Counted from the stretch's first letter, positions 16,664 through 25,244 are shown. The stretch is 64,000 nt of DNA from Neolewinella marina (GCF_002631205.1 NZ_PDLO01000005.1:186001-250000); one strand, 5' to 3'. A program made the numbers and translations. The notes: a model not told the origin generated them from the letters alone.

Positions 16664-17746
16664 CTACTCGGCCTCCATTCCCCCGAACAACAGCAACAGT
16701 CCGACCATGAAGCCGCAAACGAGGTTGGACTCCTGCTGGAGGTCGAGGCGGAACTCGGGGCCGGCCTCCAGCAGGAGGTTCCGACACAGCAGGGTCTGGG
16801 CACCGGCGCCCAGCCGCAGGTAGGGATGGCCATCGGATTCGCCGCCATTGGAGTAGCTGGTATTGAATCCCCGGGAGTAGTACCCGGCCCCCGCTTCCCC
16901 ATAGCCGGAAAACCGCCGCTCAGGGGCGACGTAGTAGCGGGTGTTTACGCCCAGGTTAATGTCAGTAGTACTAAAAGAAGACTTGGATCCGCTGCTGCCT
17001 CCACTATCGAAGGTGGTACGGTCGTAGCTTAGGCCAAGGTCTCCCCCCACCGACCACCGGTCGCTGGGAAAGTAATGTCCGCCGATCCGGATGGTGGAAA
17101 TGAAGGAGTTGTCGGCAAAGCCGAAGTTGACCGCTTGTGCCCCTACGATCAAGCCCCCTTCGGTATATTTCTCAGAATGGTCAATCTCTCTGTCCTCGGT
17201 AGCGAAATCCGTGAAGTGGTACTCCACGTTAGCCCCGATCCCCACCCGGTTGTTGCCGTCCTGGATGGCATAGCTGATATTGGGCGTGAACCGGATGGTG
17301 GGCCCGATCGGAACGTGCACCCCGGCGGAGGCAATCACGGTAGAGAAGGCGTCGAATTCGTCGCTGTCGTACACAATGCCCGTCTGTAGCTGGCCGTAGA
17401 CCTGCAGGTTGGGTTCATTATAGAGATAGCCGCGGGCCCAGGGACAGAGCATCAGGTGGTCTACCCCGTTGCCGTTCTCGCCGAAGCTGAAGTCGGCCCG
17501 GTAGGAGCCGCCGACGGCTACCTGGTCCCGGACGGCTATGCCGTAGGAGCCGCCAATGCTTGCGACGGTTGTATTGATATCAGGAATTTCCTGAAGCAGG
17601 AGGCCGGTAATGGGCTGGACACGGCCCGGAAGGCGTTCGGTGTCGGATGCGGTGATTACGGAAGTCAAGATTTGGGTCTTCTTCTTCAGCTGCCCATTGG
17701 CGGTGGCGGACAGGCTGAGCACCAGCAGCAGGATAAGGTAGCGCAT
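16664..17746 (-). CDS. secreted outer membrane beta-barrel-like protein
   Basis: 360 residues from the ATG at 17746, which begins a clear signal peptide (MRYLILLLVLSLSATANGQ). The rest alternates short amphipathic strands: IGGSYGIAVRDQVAVGGSYRADFSF, FTPNISYAIQDGNNRVGIGANVEYHF, SVGGDLGLSYDRTTF, NLGVNTRYYVAPERRFSGYGEAGAGYYSR, ending in a leucine-rich strand. This suggests two repeated barrel sheets of the Bacteroidota OMP_b-brl type. Function unknown. An in-frame extension to 17962 crosses GC-rich intergenic sequence and is not accepted. It lies 52 bp upstream of the M20 gene on the same strand. Confidence 0.75.
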   Translation of the reverse strand: MRYLILLLVLSLSATANGQLKKKTQILTSVITASDTERLPGRVQPITGLLLQEIPDINTTVASIGGSYGIAVRDQVAVGGSYRADFSFGENGNGVDHLMLCPWARGYLYNEPNLQVYGQLQTGIVYDSDEFDAFSTVIASAGVHVPIGPTIRFTPNISYAIQDGNNRVGIGANVEYHFTDFATEDREIDHSEKYTEGGLIVGAQAVNFGFADNSFISTIRIGGHYFPSDRWSVGGDLGLSYDRTTFDSGGSSGSKSSFSTTDINLGVNTRYYVAPERRFSGYGEAGAGYYSRGFNTSYSNGGESDGHPYLRLGAGAQTLLCRNLLLEAGPEFRLDLQQESNLVCGFMVGLLLLFGGMEAE

Positions 17747-17908
17747 GACGGAAGGTGTTGGTGAGTGGATGTGTACCCTCTTGATGGCCCGCCATCCCGA
17801 TTCGTTACGGTGGCAGCGGCGGCGGCACGCGGGTGCCGTTACCCGCCCCGGCAGATAATTGTGGGCCCGGCGTTCACATCCCGCCCCCTTTGCTGTTGTG
17901 TGGTATAA

Positions 17909-17926
17909 CATGGCACCCGCGTACCC
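17909..17926. repeat. copy of an 18-bp interspersed motif (inverted relative to 1333-1350)
   Basis: CATGGCACCCGCGTACCC is the exact reverse complement of bases 1333-1350. Related CGCGGGTGCC cores are also seen at about 17829 and 22140, all intergenic. Confidence 0.6.
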
Positions 17927-17977
17927 GCCCCTTTCGGTGGCCCGCGGTGGCCCGTTACTCACTCAAATCCACCAATC

Positions 17978-18217
17978 ATGATGAAATCAATTTTTACCGC
18001 CCTTTTCGCTTTCGCCCTCGTCGCCTGCGCCGAAACGGCCGAAGCCGTCGAAGTCCCCGCCGCCGTACAGAGCGCCTTCCAGGCCGCCTACCCCGGTGCG
18101 ACCGACGTGGAGTGGGAAGAAGACGACGACCACTACGAGGTGGAGTTTAACCTGAACGGCGAAGAGATGGAAGCCGAATTCTCCGCCACCGGCGAACAGC
18201 TGGAGCTGGAGGATTAA
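17978..18217 (+). CDS. small secreted PepSY-like protein
   Basis: 79 residues. It has a signal peptide (MMKSIFTALFAFALVACAETAEA) with a possible lipobox-like VAC, then a short acidic domain: VPAAVQSAFQAAYPGATDVEWEEDDDHYEVEFNLNG in family order (alternate F/YP, W, YEVEF). This matches the PepSY-like/DUF2874 proteins (PF11396) of Bacteroidota. These often occur in periplasmic or surface proteins and may bind peptides or inhibit peptidases. The terminal codons overlap convergently with the stop of the DUF885 peptidase gene (18214-18217). Given that neighbour, an inhibitor or chaperone role is an open possibility only. Confidence 0.75.
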   Translation: MMKSIFTALFAFALVACAETAEAVEVPAAVQSAFQAAYPGATDVEWEEDDDHYEVEFNLNGEEMEAEFSATGEQLELED

Positions 18218-19911
18218 TCCTGGTCGGAGGAGGTGCTGGCGATCCATTGCCGCACCACCTCCTCCAAAATTTCCATGGTCACGGCCCCGTTGGCCAGCAC
18301 CAGGCGGTGAAAGGCCGCCAGGTCGAAGCGATCCCCCAACCGCTCCTCCGCCTCCCGGCGCAGGGCCCGGATCTTGAGTTCCCCCATTTTGTACGATACC
18401 GCCTGCCCCGGCCAGCCGATGTAGCGGTCGATTTCCGTATTGACTTCCCGCAGCGATAGCGCTGTGTGTTCAGCCATGTACGCCACCGCCCGCTCGCGCG
18501 ACCAGCCGAAGTAGTGGATGCCGGGGTCCACCACCAGCCGGCAGGCCCGCCACATTTCGTACGTAAGGCGCCCGAAGTCGTCGTAAGCCGTCTCGTACAT
18601 TCCCATTTCCTTGCCCAGGTATTCCGCGTAGAGCGCCCAGCCCTCCCCGAAGGCGGAGAGGTAAAGCGATTTGCGGAAATCCGACTGCCCCTCCCCTTCC
18701 GCGGCCAGCATCATCTGGGTATGGTGGCCGGGCACCCCCTCGTGGAGGGCCAGGGCCGTGAGGGTGTAGAGGGGACGGCTCGGCAGGTCGTAGGTATTTA
18801 CCCAGAAGGCTCCGGCACGGCGGTGAGCGTAGGAGCCCGGACTGTACCGCCCCCCCGTGTAGTTGGGCGCCAGGGCCGCCGGTACCGGGGTAACGGTCAG
18901 CGGCATGCGGGGCAGCCGGTCGAAATAGCGGGGCAGTTCGCCTTCAATGCGCTTGGTGATCCAGGCGGCCCGCTCCAGCAAGGCTTCCGGCGTAAAGGCG
19001 TAAAACCGGGGGTCGCTGCGCAGGAAGTCCAGAAATTCGGCGAAGGAACCTGCAAAGCCCACCCGCTCCATCACCCCTTCCATTTCCGCCCGGATCCGGG
19101 CCACCTCCCGCTCCCCGGTGGCGAATACCGCTTCCGGGGTCGCCTCGTCGTCGGTAGTGAAGTAGCGGATCAGGTGGCGGTAGTACTCCCGCCCGCCGCT
19201 GATGGAGGAGACTCCGGGCGCGGCCGGCAGTTGCGGCAGGTACTCCTCCTCAAGGAAATCGGCCAGCTCCCGGTAGGCGGGATAGACCACGGCACTTACC
19301 AGGGAGTCCACGCGATCGCCACCCGGAGCGTAGTGGACTACCGGCCGGTGAAATACGCTTGCGGCCGGGGGCACCGCGAGGGTTCGCTCGATCAGCTCCA
19401 GCACCAGGGTGACGACCCGCCGGGGATTCGTTTTGCCCTCCGCAAGCCCCCGCGACAGGGCCGCCCGCTGGTGGCGGAAATAGGCTGGCAGGGCCGCCAG
19501 CTCAGCAGTATAGCGTTCCAGCTCTACCTCATTTTCCACCCGCCGGTTGCCGTAGCGGTAGACAATGTCGGTCAGGAATCCCCCTTCGGCGTTGAGGGGG
19601 AAGCGGTGGGTACCGAAATCGAGGCGGTAGATCCGGTCGGCCAGGACGAAGCGAAGCAACTCCGCATCGATCCGCTGGGCGGCACTCAGGTCGGTCAGTT
19701 CCCCCAGCCGGTCGGCAAAGCCACCCAGCTCCGCCGCCTGTTCCTCTAGCTCCTCCTCGCCGGCCATCCCCCATACGTTCAGGCTGTCGTAGGGCCGGTA
19801 GCTGGTGAATTCCTGAATCAAGGCCTTCAGGGCCACGGAATCCGCCTGGGCGTGCAGGGCCGGGGGCAGGGAAAACAGGACGGAAAAGGCAAGCAGGTAC
19901 GGGAGGCGCAT
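18214..19911 (-). CDS. secreted DUF885-family zinc metallopeptidase
   Basis: 565 residues. The ATG at 19911 begins a signal peptide (MRLPYLLAFSVLFSLPPALHAQ); an in-frame TTG at 19917 is less likely. The DUF885 catalytic block is clear: ALHEGVPGHHTQMM near residue 388 (HExxH-like HEGVPGHH), then SAFGEGWALYAEYLGKEMG, and GIHYFGWSRERA followed by YIGWPGQAVSYKMGE. Members are annotated as putative dipeptidyl carboxypeptidase-like proteins and are usually periplasmic or surface-attached. The length is normal for the family. Its stop overlaps that of the PepSY-like gene on the other strand. Confidence 0.9.
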   Translation of the reverse strand: MRLPYLLAFSVLFSLPPALHAQADSVALKALIQEFTSYRPYDSLNVWGMAGEEELEEQAAELGGFADRLGELTDLSAAQRIDAELLRFVLADRIYRLDFGTHRFPLNAEGGFLTDIVYRYGNRRVENEVELERYTAELAALPAYFRHQRAALSRGLAEGKTNPRRVVTLVLELIERTLAVPPAASVFHRPVVHYAPGGDRVDSLVSAVVYPAYRELADFLEEEYLPQLPAAPGVSSISGGREYYRHLIRYFTTDDEATPEAVFATGEREVARIRAEMEGVMERVGFAGSFAEFLDFLRSDPRFYAFTPEALLERAAWITKRIEGELPRYFDRLPRMPLTVTPVPAALAPNYTGGRYSPGSYAHRRAGAFWVNTYDLPSRPLYTLTALALHEGVPGHHTQMMLAAEGEGQSDFRKSLYLSAFGEGWALYAEYLGKEMGMYETAYDDFGRLTYEMWRACRLVVDPGIHYFGWSRERAVAYMAEHTALSLREVNTEIDRYIGWPGQAVSYKMGELKIRALRREAEERLGDRFDLAAFHRLVLANGAVTMEILEEVVRQWIASTSSDQD

Positions 19912-19960
19912 CAGCAAAATTTGTGGCAGAAGATAGCCCGCCGGCCCCGACCCGCGCGGT

Positions 19961-20419
19961 TCACACCCCGAACTGGGTTAGGTGGTGGTCCAGGTGCTTC
20001 TGGAACATCACGCTCCACTCCCCGGCCGTAAGGGGGCCGAAGGAGACATTCTCCTTGCCTTCGTAGGCGGATTCCCCGGCCGCGGACACCCGCCGCAGGT
20101 TGGCCACCAGCCGCTCCTTTTCCTGGCTGAAATCGCGCTCGTCGGTAATGAGGAACTGGGGGGCCGTCCGGCTGTTCCGCGGATAGGGCCTGGGTCCCAC
20201 CACCGCGGGTTTCACCACGGTCTTCAGGAGCAGCCGGGTGAACCAGTTGTTCTTCACCGGCAGGGCGCCCGTTTCCATATCGTAGGCCACGTTGAGGTGG
20301 GCCAGCATCTGGGCGACGTTCATCTTGCCCCACTGCGGTTGGGTTTCCGGGGTGAGGCGATTGATGCGGGCCAGGTTTTGCTCCAGGGTTTCGGGAGCGA
20401 AGGTGGAGGGGTAGGTCAT
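19961..20419 (-). CDS. DUF1569 (DinB-like) protein
   Basis: 152 residues. Typical DUF1569 features are WGKMNVAQMLAHLNVAYDMETG near residue 31-52 (first metal His), a middle segment NSRTAPQFLITDERDF, and GPLTAGEWSVMFQKHLDHHLTQFGV at the end (two to three His). The three-histidine layout is that of the DinB/YfiT four-helix metalloproteins, some of which are thiol transferases. The actual reaction is unknown. The gene is 41 bp upstream of the DUF885 start on the same strand, so the two might be co-transcribed. Confidence 0.82.
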   Translation of the reverse strand: MTYPSTFAPETLEQNLARINRLTPETQPQWGKMNVAQMLAHLNVAYDMETGALPVKNNWFTRLLLKTVVKPAVVGPRPYPRNSRTAPQFLITDERDFSQEKERLVANLRRVSAAGESAYEGKENVSFGPLTAGEWSVMFQKHLDHHLTQFGV

Positions 20420-20467
20420 GGTGGCGACGGCAGGTTTCCTCCAAAATAAGCACCGCCGGCGATCCGG

Positions 20468-21160
20468 TCAGGGTTTGAGCAGGAAATCCGCTCCGTTCCG
20501 CTTGGCGTGGGCGTAGTCCTCCGGCACGAAGCGGTAGTACCAGGCCCCCTTGCGCGAACTGTTCGTATCCTTTTCGTTCAGCCGCTGGAGGTACTCCATT
20601 TTCCGCAGCCGCCGCCGAAAATTGCCGGCGTCGATACTGGTACCGAAGATGGCTTCGTAGAGCGACTGCAACTGCGTCAGGGTGAATTTTTCGGGCAGCA
20701 GTTCAAAGCCGACGGGCTCGTGGGTGGCCCGGTGCCGGAGCCGGTTCAGGGCCGCTGCGACCATTTCGTTGTGGTCGAAGATCAGCGGGGGTACGTCGGT
20801 GATCGGCACCCAGTGGGCCGCGAATTCCGTTGACAACTGCAGCTGGGCCTTTTCCTGGTCCACTAGGGCGTAGTAGCCGACGGAGATGGTGCGCTCGGCT
20901 TCGTCGCGGTCCACCTCACCGAAAGCCTTAAACTGTTCGAGGTACACTTCCTTCAGTCCGGTGCGCTGCTCCAGTACCCGGGCGGCGGCTTCGTCGAGCG
21001 ACTCATTGGCCTGCAGGAAGCCCCCCATCAGGGACCACTTGCCACGGCGGGGTTCAATGTCCCGACGCACCAGCAGAAGGTTGAGTTTGCCGTCCCGAAA
21101 ACCAAATATGGTGCAGTCGACGGCCAGCAGGGGCCGGTAGGCGTAATCGTAAGTCTTCAC
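20468..21160 (-). CDS. NrtR/AraR-type Nudix-domain transcriptional regulator
   Basis: 230 residues. The N-terminal Nudix fold covers about residues 8-145 and carries a degenerate Nudix box: GGFLQANESLDEAAARVLEQRTGL, where the REVxEExG core reads RVLEQRTG, so the metal-binding glutamates are missing. The C-terminal part (about 150-215) is a winged helix (FTLTQLQSLYEAIFG, DAGNFRRRLRKMEYL, KGAWYYRF) typical of NrtR-like repressors, in which the Nudix domain is a ligand sensor. In Bacteroidota this family includes AraR-type sugar regulators and NAD-related regulators. The ligand cannot be read from this context. Its own promoter carries an inverted repeat over the -33 box, which implies autoregulation. 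Confidence 0.9.
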   Translation of the reverse strand: MKTYDYAYRPLLAVDCTIFGFRDGKLNLLLVRRDIEPRRGKWSLMGGFLQANESLDEAAARVLEQRTGLKEVYLEQFKAFGEVDRDEAERTISVGYYALVDQEKAQLQLSTEFAAHWVPITDVPPLIFDHNEMVAAALNRLRHRATHEPVGFELLPEKFTLTQLQSLYEAIFGTSIDAGNFRRRLRKMEYLQRLNEKDTNSSRKGAWYYRFVPEDYAHAKRNGADFLLKP

Positions 21161-21164
21161 GGAT

Positions 21165-21197
21165 CAAAAGTACAAATAATTGTCTCACAGACAATTA
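21165..21197 (-). promoter_or_regulatory. promoter plus operator of the Nudix regulator
   Basis: On the minus strand TTG (21194-21192), a 19-bp spacer and TACTTTTG (21172-21165) match the Bacteroidota promoter pattern. The inverted repeat TAATTGTC-N5-GACAATTA (21177-21197) covers the -33 TTG and part of the spacer. The start codon is at 21160, so the transcript should begin close to or at the ATG. Confidence 0.75.
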
Positions 21198-21205
21198 CGG
21201 AAGGG

Positions 21206-22069
21206 TCATTTTTGGCCCCGTATCACCGAAATTACGGCGTCCATTTGGTCGTTCGGCACCGTAAGGCTGAGGGTATAGTGGGCGATCTTCCATTCGTTGT
21301 TCCCGGTGCGGCGCACGATGCCGGTGCCCCGGCAGGTGCCCATCCAGGTATCGAGCAATTCGTCGAAGTAGGCCAGGTTGTTGTCTTCGTCGTAGAAGAC
21401 GTGGCGTTCGGTGGCGGTGAAGTCCCAGGCCTTCCCGGCGGCGAAGTAGGGGGCGGCAAAGGCGGCAAACTCCTCCCGGGTCCAGTGTTCTCCGGGGTCG
21501 GTCCCGATGTAGATGGCGTCGGCGGTCATGCGGCCGAAGTAGGCGGCACTGTCGGCGCGGGCGGCGGCCCGGTGCCAGTCGTCGGCGAGTTGCTCGATCC
21601 GGGCGACGGCCGCCAGGGAATCCACGGGAGCACAGCCTTCAGCGCGCCGGGTATCCACGATGTTGAGGATGCGCCAGCCGCCGTCGTTGATCAGCTGGAA
21701 GGCATTGGTGCCGCAGTGGTGTACCTCGCCATTAAGGACGAAGGTGTAGGGCGTCCAGGCGGTGGCCAGGGCGCCGTCGGTCCGCAGACTGGTGAAGTGG
21801 AGCTGCTCGTCCAGGGCCCCGGGTTGGGCGTTGACGATACCGCTCATCCACCGCCCAATGTCACCAATTTGCAGGGTGGTGGCTCCCGCCGCGTCGGTGG
21901 TGACCGAGTGCAGGCTGGCGCCGGGCAGGAACAGTTCCCCCATCCCCGAGGTATCCGCCCGCCGCATGCCGTCGAAGAGCCGTTGCAGGGTGGCCTGGGG
22001 GGTATCCTGGGCCTTGAGGCTGAGGATGGGCAGGAGCAATAAAGCCAGCAAAAGGTGGGGCAGGCGCAT
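21206..22069 (-). CDS. secreted protein with two NTF2/SnoaL-like domains
   Basis: 287 residues from the ATG at 22069, which begins a signal peptide (MRLPHLLLALLLLPILSLKAQ). Residues about 23-150 and 160-285 each read as an NTF2-like cone: the first opens with ATLQRLFDGMRRADTSGMGELFLPGASL, the second with ADDWHRAAARADSAAYFGRMTADAIYIGTDPGE and ends with NNEWKIAHYTLSL. The second half resembles SnoaL_3/DUF4440 proteins. No catalytic role can be assigned. The C-terminal stop is 46 bp upstream of the Nudix regulator start, with the operator in between. Positions upstream (to 22153) are open but outside the signal peptide. Confidence 0.8.
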   Translation of the reverse strand: MRLPHLLLALLLLPILSLKAQDTPQATLQRLFDGMRRADTSGMGELFLPGASLHSVTTDAAGATTLQIGDIGRWMSGIVNAQPGALDEQLHFTSLRTDGALATAWTPYTFVLNGEVHHCGTNAFQLINDGGWRILNIVDTRRAEGCAPVDSLAAVARIEQLADDWHRAAARADSAAYFGRMTADAIYIGTDPGEHWTREEFAAFAAPYFAAGKAWDFTATERHVFYDEDNNLAYFDELLDTWMGTCRGTGIVRRTGNNEWKIAHYTLSLTVPNDQMDAVISVIRGQK

Positions 22070-22183
22070 GGTCGGGGCGGATGAGCACCAAGGATACGAC
22101 CAAAATTTCAAAAACGCCAGGCCGGTCCGGGCGTCGGTGCGCGGGTGCCGCATGCGGTCGCGAGTGCCGGGGTGATGGGCTCC

Positions 22184-22594
22184 TTACTGCGGTATGCGCT
22201 CGGCGCCCAATTGCTTCAGAATACCCAGTTCGTCGGAACTGCCCCAGCGTTCTTTCAGTTTCCCATCTTCGAAGCGGCCGATCTGGACGCCGCGGGCGGA
22301 AAATTGCTTGCCGGTGGGCGCCAGGCCCATGAATTCCCCCTGGTGAGTACCGGATACAGTGTAGGCGAAACTGACGTTGTCGGCGTCGGTAACCACGTGC
22401 TCCACCTCGATGTGGAGGTCCGGAAAGGCGCGGCGCATCATGCTGAAGAAATCGATGAATCCCTGGGGGCCGGGGCCCTGCATGGGGGCGGGGTCGTGGT
22501 CCTTTACGTCCTGGGCTACGAGATCGCGGATCTTTTCCAGTTGGCCGGTATTTACGGCTTCGCCGAATTGCTGTTGTACTTCGAGGTTGGTCAT
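22184..22594 (-). CDS. SnoaL-like ester cyclase / NTF2-like protein
   Basis: 136 residues, a single NTF2-like domain with the SnoaL ester-cyclase pattern: DVKDHDPAPMQGPGPQGFIDFFSMMRRAFPDLHIEVEHVV, then GTHQGEFMGLAPTGKQFSARGVQIGRFEDGKL. The His-Asp near residues 32-33 and the later Gly-Thr-His motif are conserved in the family. Its substrate is unknown; most genomic members are uncharacterised. It is in the same strand run as the double NTF2 gene (114 bp away). Confidence 0.85.
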   Translation of the reverse strand: MTNLEVQQQFGEAVNTGQLEKIRDLVAQDVKDHDPAPMQGPGPQGFIDFFSMMRRAFPDLHIEVEHVVTDADNVSFAYTVSGTHQGEFMGLAPTGKQFSARGVQIGRFEDGKLKERWGSSDELGILKQLGAERIPQ

Positions 22595-22752
22595 GGGTGT
22601 CGGTAATCGGGGTTGTGCCGGGGTCGGCGGTTGCTAGCTAAAGGATGTAGCTACAACAGATGTTCGGCCCGCAGCTGCAATGGCAGTTGCCGATACCGCA
22701 GGCGACAAATCGCCGCTGGGAAATGCGTCCGGCGTGCTATTACCTTGCAGTC

Positions 22753-24744
22753 ATGACCGCTACCACCGCCCCCCTGGTTTTCTCCGGCTACGACGTGTCG
22801 GAAGAAACGCTCCTCCGGCTGTACGAAGAGTTGCTGCGCCCGCGCCTCATCGAGGAAAAGATGCTCCGCCAACTGCGGGGGGGCGTCATTTCGAAGTGGT
22901 TCTCCGGCATCGGGCAGGAAGCCATCAGCGTCGGCTGTACCCTGGCCCTCGAGCCCGAGGAATACCTCTTCACCATGCACCGCAACCTGGGCGTCTTCAC
23001 CAGCCGCCGGGTGCCGCTGGAACGGCTCTTCGCCCAGTGGCAGGGCAAGGCCGCCGGCTACACCAAGGGGCGCGACCGCAGCTTCCACTTTGGCACCCCC
23101 GACCACCATATCGTGGGTATGATTAGTCACCTCGGACCCCAACTGGCCCTGGCCGCCGGGGTGGCCCTCTGGCACAAGCTGCGGGGCGAGCCTCGGGTGA
23201 GCCTCGCCTTCACCGGCGACGGCGGCACCAGCGAGGGCGACTTCCACGAAGCCCTGAACCTCGCCGCGGTGTGGAAACTTCCGGTTCTCTTCGTCATCGA
23301 GAACAACGGCTACGGCCTGTCCACCCCCGTCAGCGAGCAGTACGCCTGCGACAGCCTGGCCGACCGCGGCGTGGGCTACGGGATGCGTTCCCTGAGCATC
23401 GACGGCAACAACATCCTGGAGGTGTACTCTACCGTCCGCCAGCTCGCCGAGGAAATGCGGGACAACCCCGAGCCCGTCCTGCTGGAATGCCGCACCTTCC
23501 GCGTCCGCGGTCACGAAGAAGCCAGCGGAGTGAAGTACGTCCCACCGGAGCTGATCGAAGCCTGGACGGCCCGCGATCCGGTGACCAATTTCGCGGACTA
23601 CCTCCGCCAGCAGGGCCTGCTGGACAACGCCCACCAGGAAACCCTGGAAGCGGGCATCCAGCAGGAGATCGAGACGGCCCTCGCCGCCGCGGCGGAATTT
23701 TCGCCGGTGACCGCCCACACCGCCACGGAAGTTGATGATCTCTTTGCACCCGCGGCCACGCCCGTACCCCACCCCGGAGCCACCGTGGAACGCCGCTTCG
23801 TCGACGCCATCAGCGAAGGACTGCGGGAAGCGATGCGGGCCTATCCGGAACTGGTCCTCATGGGCCAGGACATTGCCGACTACGGCGGAGTCTTCAAGAT
23901 CACGGAGGGCTTTGTGGAAGAGTTTGGCCGGGAGCGCGTCCGCAATACCCCCCTCTGCGAAAGCGGAGTGATCGGCGCCGCCCTGGGCTACGCCATCCCC
24001 GGCGGCAAGGCCATGGTAGAGATGCAATTTGGCGACTTCGTCAGCTGCGGCTTCAACCAGATCGTCAACAACCTCGCTAAGCTTCACTACCGCTGGGGAC
24101 AGGCAGCCGACGTCGTCGTGCGACTGCCGGTGGGCGGCGGCGTCGGGGCCGGCCCCTTCCACAGCCAGACGATGGAGAGCTGGTTCACGGCCGTGTCCGG
24201 ACTGAAGATCGTCTACCCCAGCACCCCCGAGGACGCGAAGTCACTGCTGCTGGCCGCCCTGGCCGACCCCAACCCCGTCCTCTACTTCGAGCACAAGGCC
24301 CTCTACCGCTCTCTCACCGGGCCGGTAACCGAAGGCTTCACCCCGGGTGAACTCGGCCGGGCGTGGACCGTACGTGAGGGCCACGACCTGAGCATCATCA
24401 CCTACGGCGCCGGCGTCCACTGGGCCACGGACACCGTGCGGGAACTGGGGGTCGACGCCGAAATCATCGACCTGCGCAGCCTGGCTCCGCTCGACTACGA
24501 CGCCATCCGGGCCACGGTACGCAAAACCAGCCGCGTGCTGGTACTCCACGAAGCCTCCCTGACCGGCGGTTTCGGGGGCGAACTGGCTGCGTGGATCGGC
24601 GAGCACTGCTTCGAAGACCTGGATGCGCCGGTGCGCCGCCTGGGTAGCCTGGATACTCCCGTGCCCTTCGCCGCGGCCCTGGAAGCCAACTACCTGCCCA
24701 AGGGCCGCCTGGCCGACGCCATCCGTTCCCTGCTGGCGTACTGA
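22753..24744 (+). CDS. 2-oxoacid dehydrogenase E1 component, fused alpha and beta subunits
   Basis: 663 residues from the ATG at 22753. Residues about 10-340 are the E1 alpha half with the ThDP-binding block GDGGTSEGDFHEALN...IENN near 155-186. Residues about 343-663 are the beta half (VLMGQDIADYGGVFKITEGF, CESGVIGAALGYAIPGGKAMVE, and HEASLTGGFGGELAAWI). The fused form is common in Bacteroidota and acts on branched-chain 2-oxoacids or pyruvate, feeding a lipoyl E2. No E2 or E3 gene is next to it. TACCTTGC lies only about 5 bp before the ATG, so the mRNA may be leaderless. A frame extension to 22660 is rejected for that reason. Confidence 0.93.
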   Translation: MTATTAPLVFSGYDVSEETLLRLYEELLRPRLIEEKMLRQLRGGVISKWFSGIGQEAISVGCTLALEPEEYLFTMHRNLGVFTSRRVPLERLFAQWQGKAAGYTKGRDRSFHFGTPDHHIVGMISHLGPQLALAAGVALWHKLRGEPRVSLAFTGDGGTSEGDFHEALNLAAVWKLPVLFVIENNGYGLSTPVSEQYACDSLADRGVGYGMRSLSIDGNNILEVYSTVRQLAEEMRDNPEPVLLECRTFRVRGHEEASGVKYVPPELIEAWTARDPVTNFADYLRQQGLLDNAHQETLEAGIQQEIETALAAAAEFSPVTAHTATEVDDLFAPAATPVPHPGATVERRFVDAISEGLREAMRAYPELVLMGQDIADYGGVFKITEGFVEEFGRERVRNTPLCESGVIGAALGYAIPGGKAMVEMQFGDFVSCGFNQIVNNLAKLHYRWGQAADVVVRLPVGGGVGAGPFHSQTMESWFTAVSGLKIVYPSTPEDAKSLLLAALADPNPVLYFEHKALYRSLTGPVTEGFTPGELGRAWTVREGHDLSIITYGAGVHWATDTVRELGVDAEIIDLRSLAPLDYDAIRATVRKTSRVLVLHEASLTGGFGGELAAWIGEHCFEDLDAPVRRLGSLDTPVPFAAALEANYLPKGRLADAIRSLLAY

Positions 24745-24827
24745 GCCGGATGCGGGGCAAATTTCCCGCAGCGGTTCCGCGTGTGCGCCACAGCGACTAC
24801 CTTCGCGGCGACAAAAAAATGCCGCTT

Positions 24828-25232
24828 ATGAAGTTCGCCGAAATCATTGCCGTTTCCGGTCTCCCGGGTCTCTACACCGTCGTCACCGAGCGCAAGGGTG
24901 GCATCATCGTGGAGCAGATCGAAACCAAGAAGCGGCACTTCGCCCCCGCCCGCAAGCACCAGTTTGCCCCCCTGGAGAGCATGGCCATCTACACCCAGGA
25001 CGGCGACGCCGAGCCGCTGCGCAAGGTCTTCGGCCGCATGCAGGAGCAGCAGGAGGACAATCCCGCCCCCGCCCCCAACGAATCCAGCGACCGGCTCTTC
25101 GACTACCTGGAGGACGTACTGCCCACCTACGACAAGGAGCGGGTACACGCCAGCGACGTCAAGCGGCTGCTGAAGTGGTACCACTTCATGCTCGCCAACC
25201 AGCTCTTCGAAGGGCTCGACGAGGAGGAATAA
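24828..25232 (+). CDS. DUF5606 family protein
   Basis: 134 residues from the ATG at 24828 (MKFAEIIAVSGLPGLYTVV); an ATG nine bases upstream is also possible. The N-terminal beta-rich domain (GLYTVVTERKGGIIVEQIETKKRHFAP, SMAIYTQDGDAEPLRKVFGRM) and the acidic linker before a C-terminal helix (DVKRLLKWYHFMLANQLF) agree with the Bacteroidota DUF5606 proteins. Its function is unknown. A TACCTTCG stretch at about 24793-24800 could be its -7 box, which suggests a separate promoter from the E1 gene 83 bp upstream. Confidence 0.85.
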   Translation: MKFAEIIAVSGLPGLYTVVTERKGGIIVEQIETKKRHFAPARKHQFAPLESMAIYTQDGDAEPLRKVFGRMQEQQEDNPAPAPNESSDRLFDYLEDVLPTYDKERVHASDVKRLLKWYHFMLANQLFEGLDEEE

Positions 25233-25244
25233 TTACCCCTTAGC

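Noticed and set aside
16612-16902. N-terminal extension of the M20 deacetylase gene
   Set aside because: Pro/Ser/Cys-rich and without similarity to the family start; it also overlaps the end of the upstream barrel gene.
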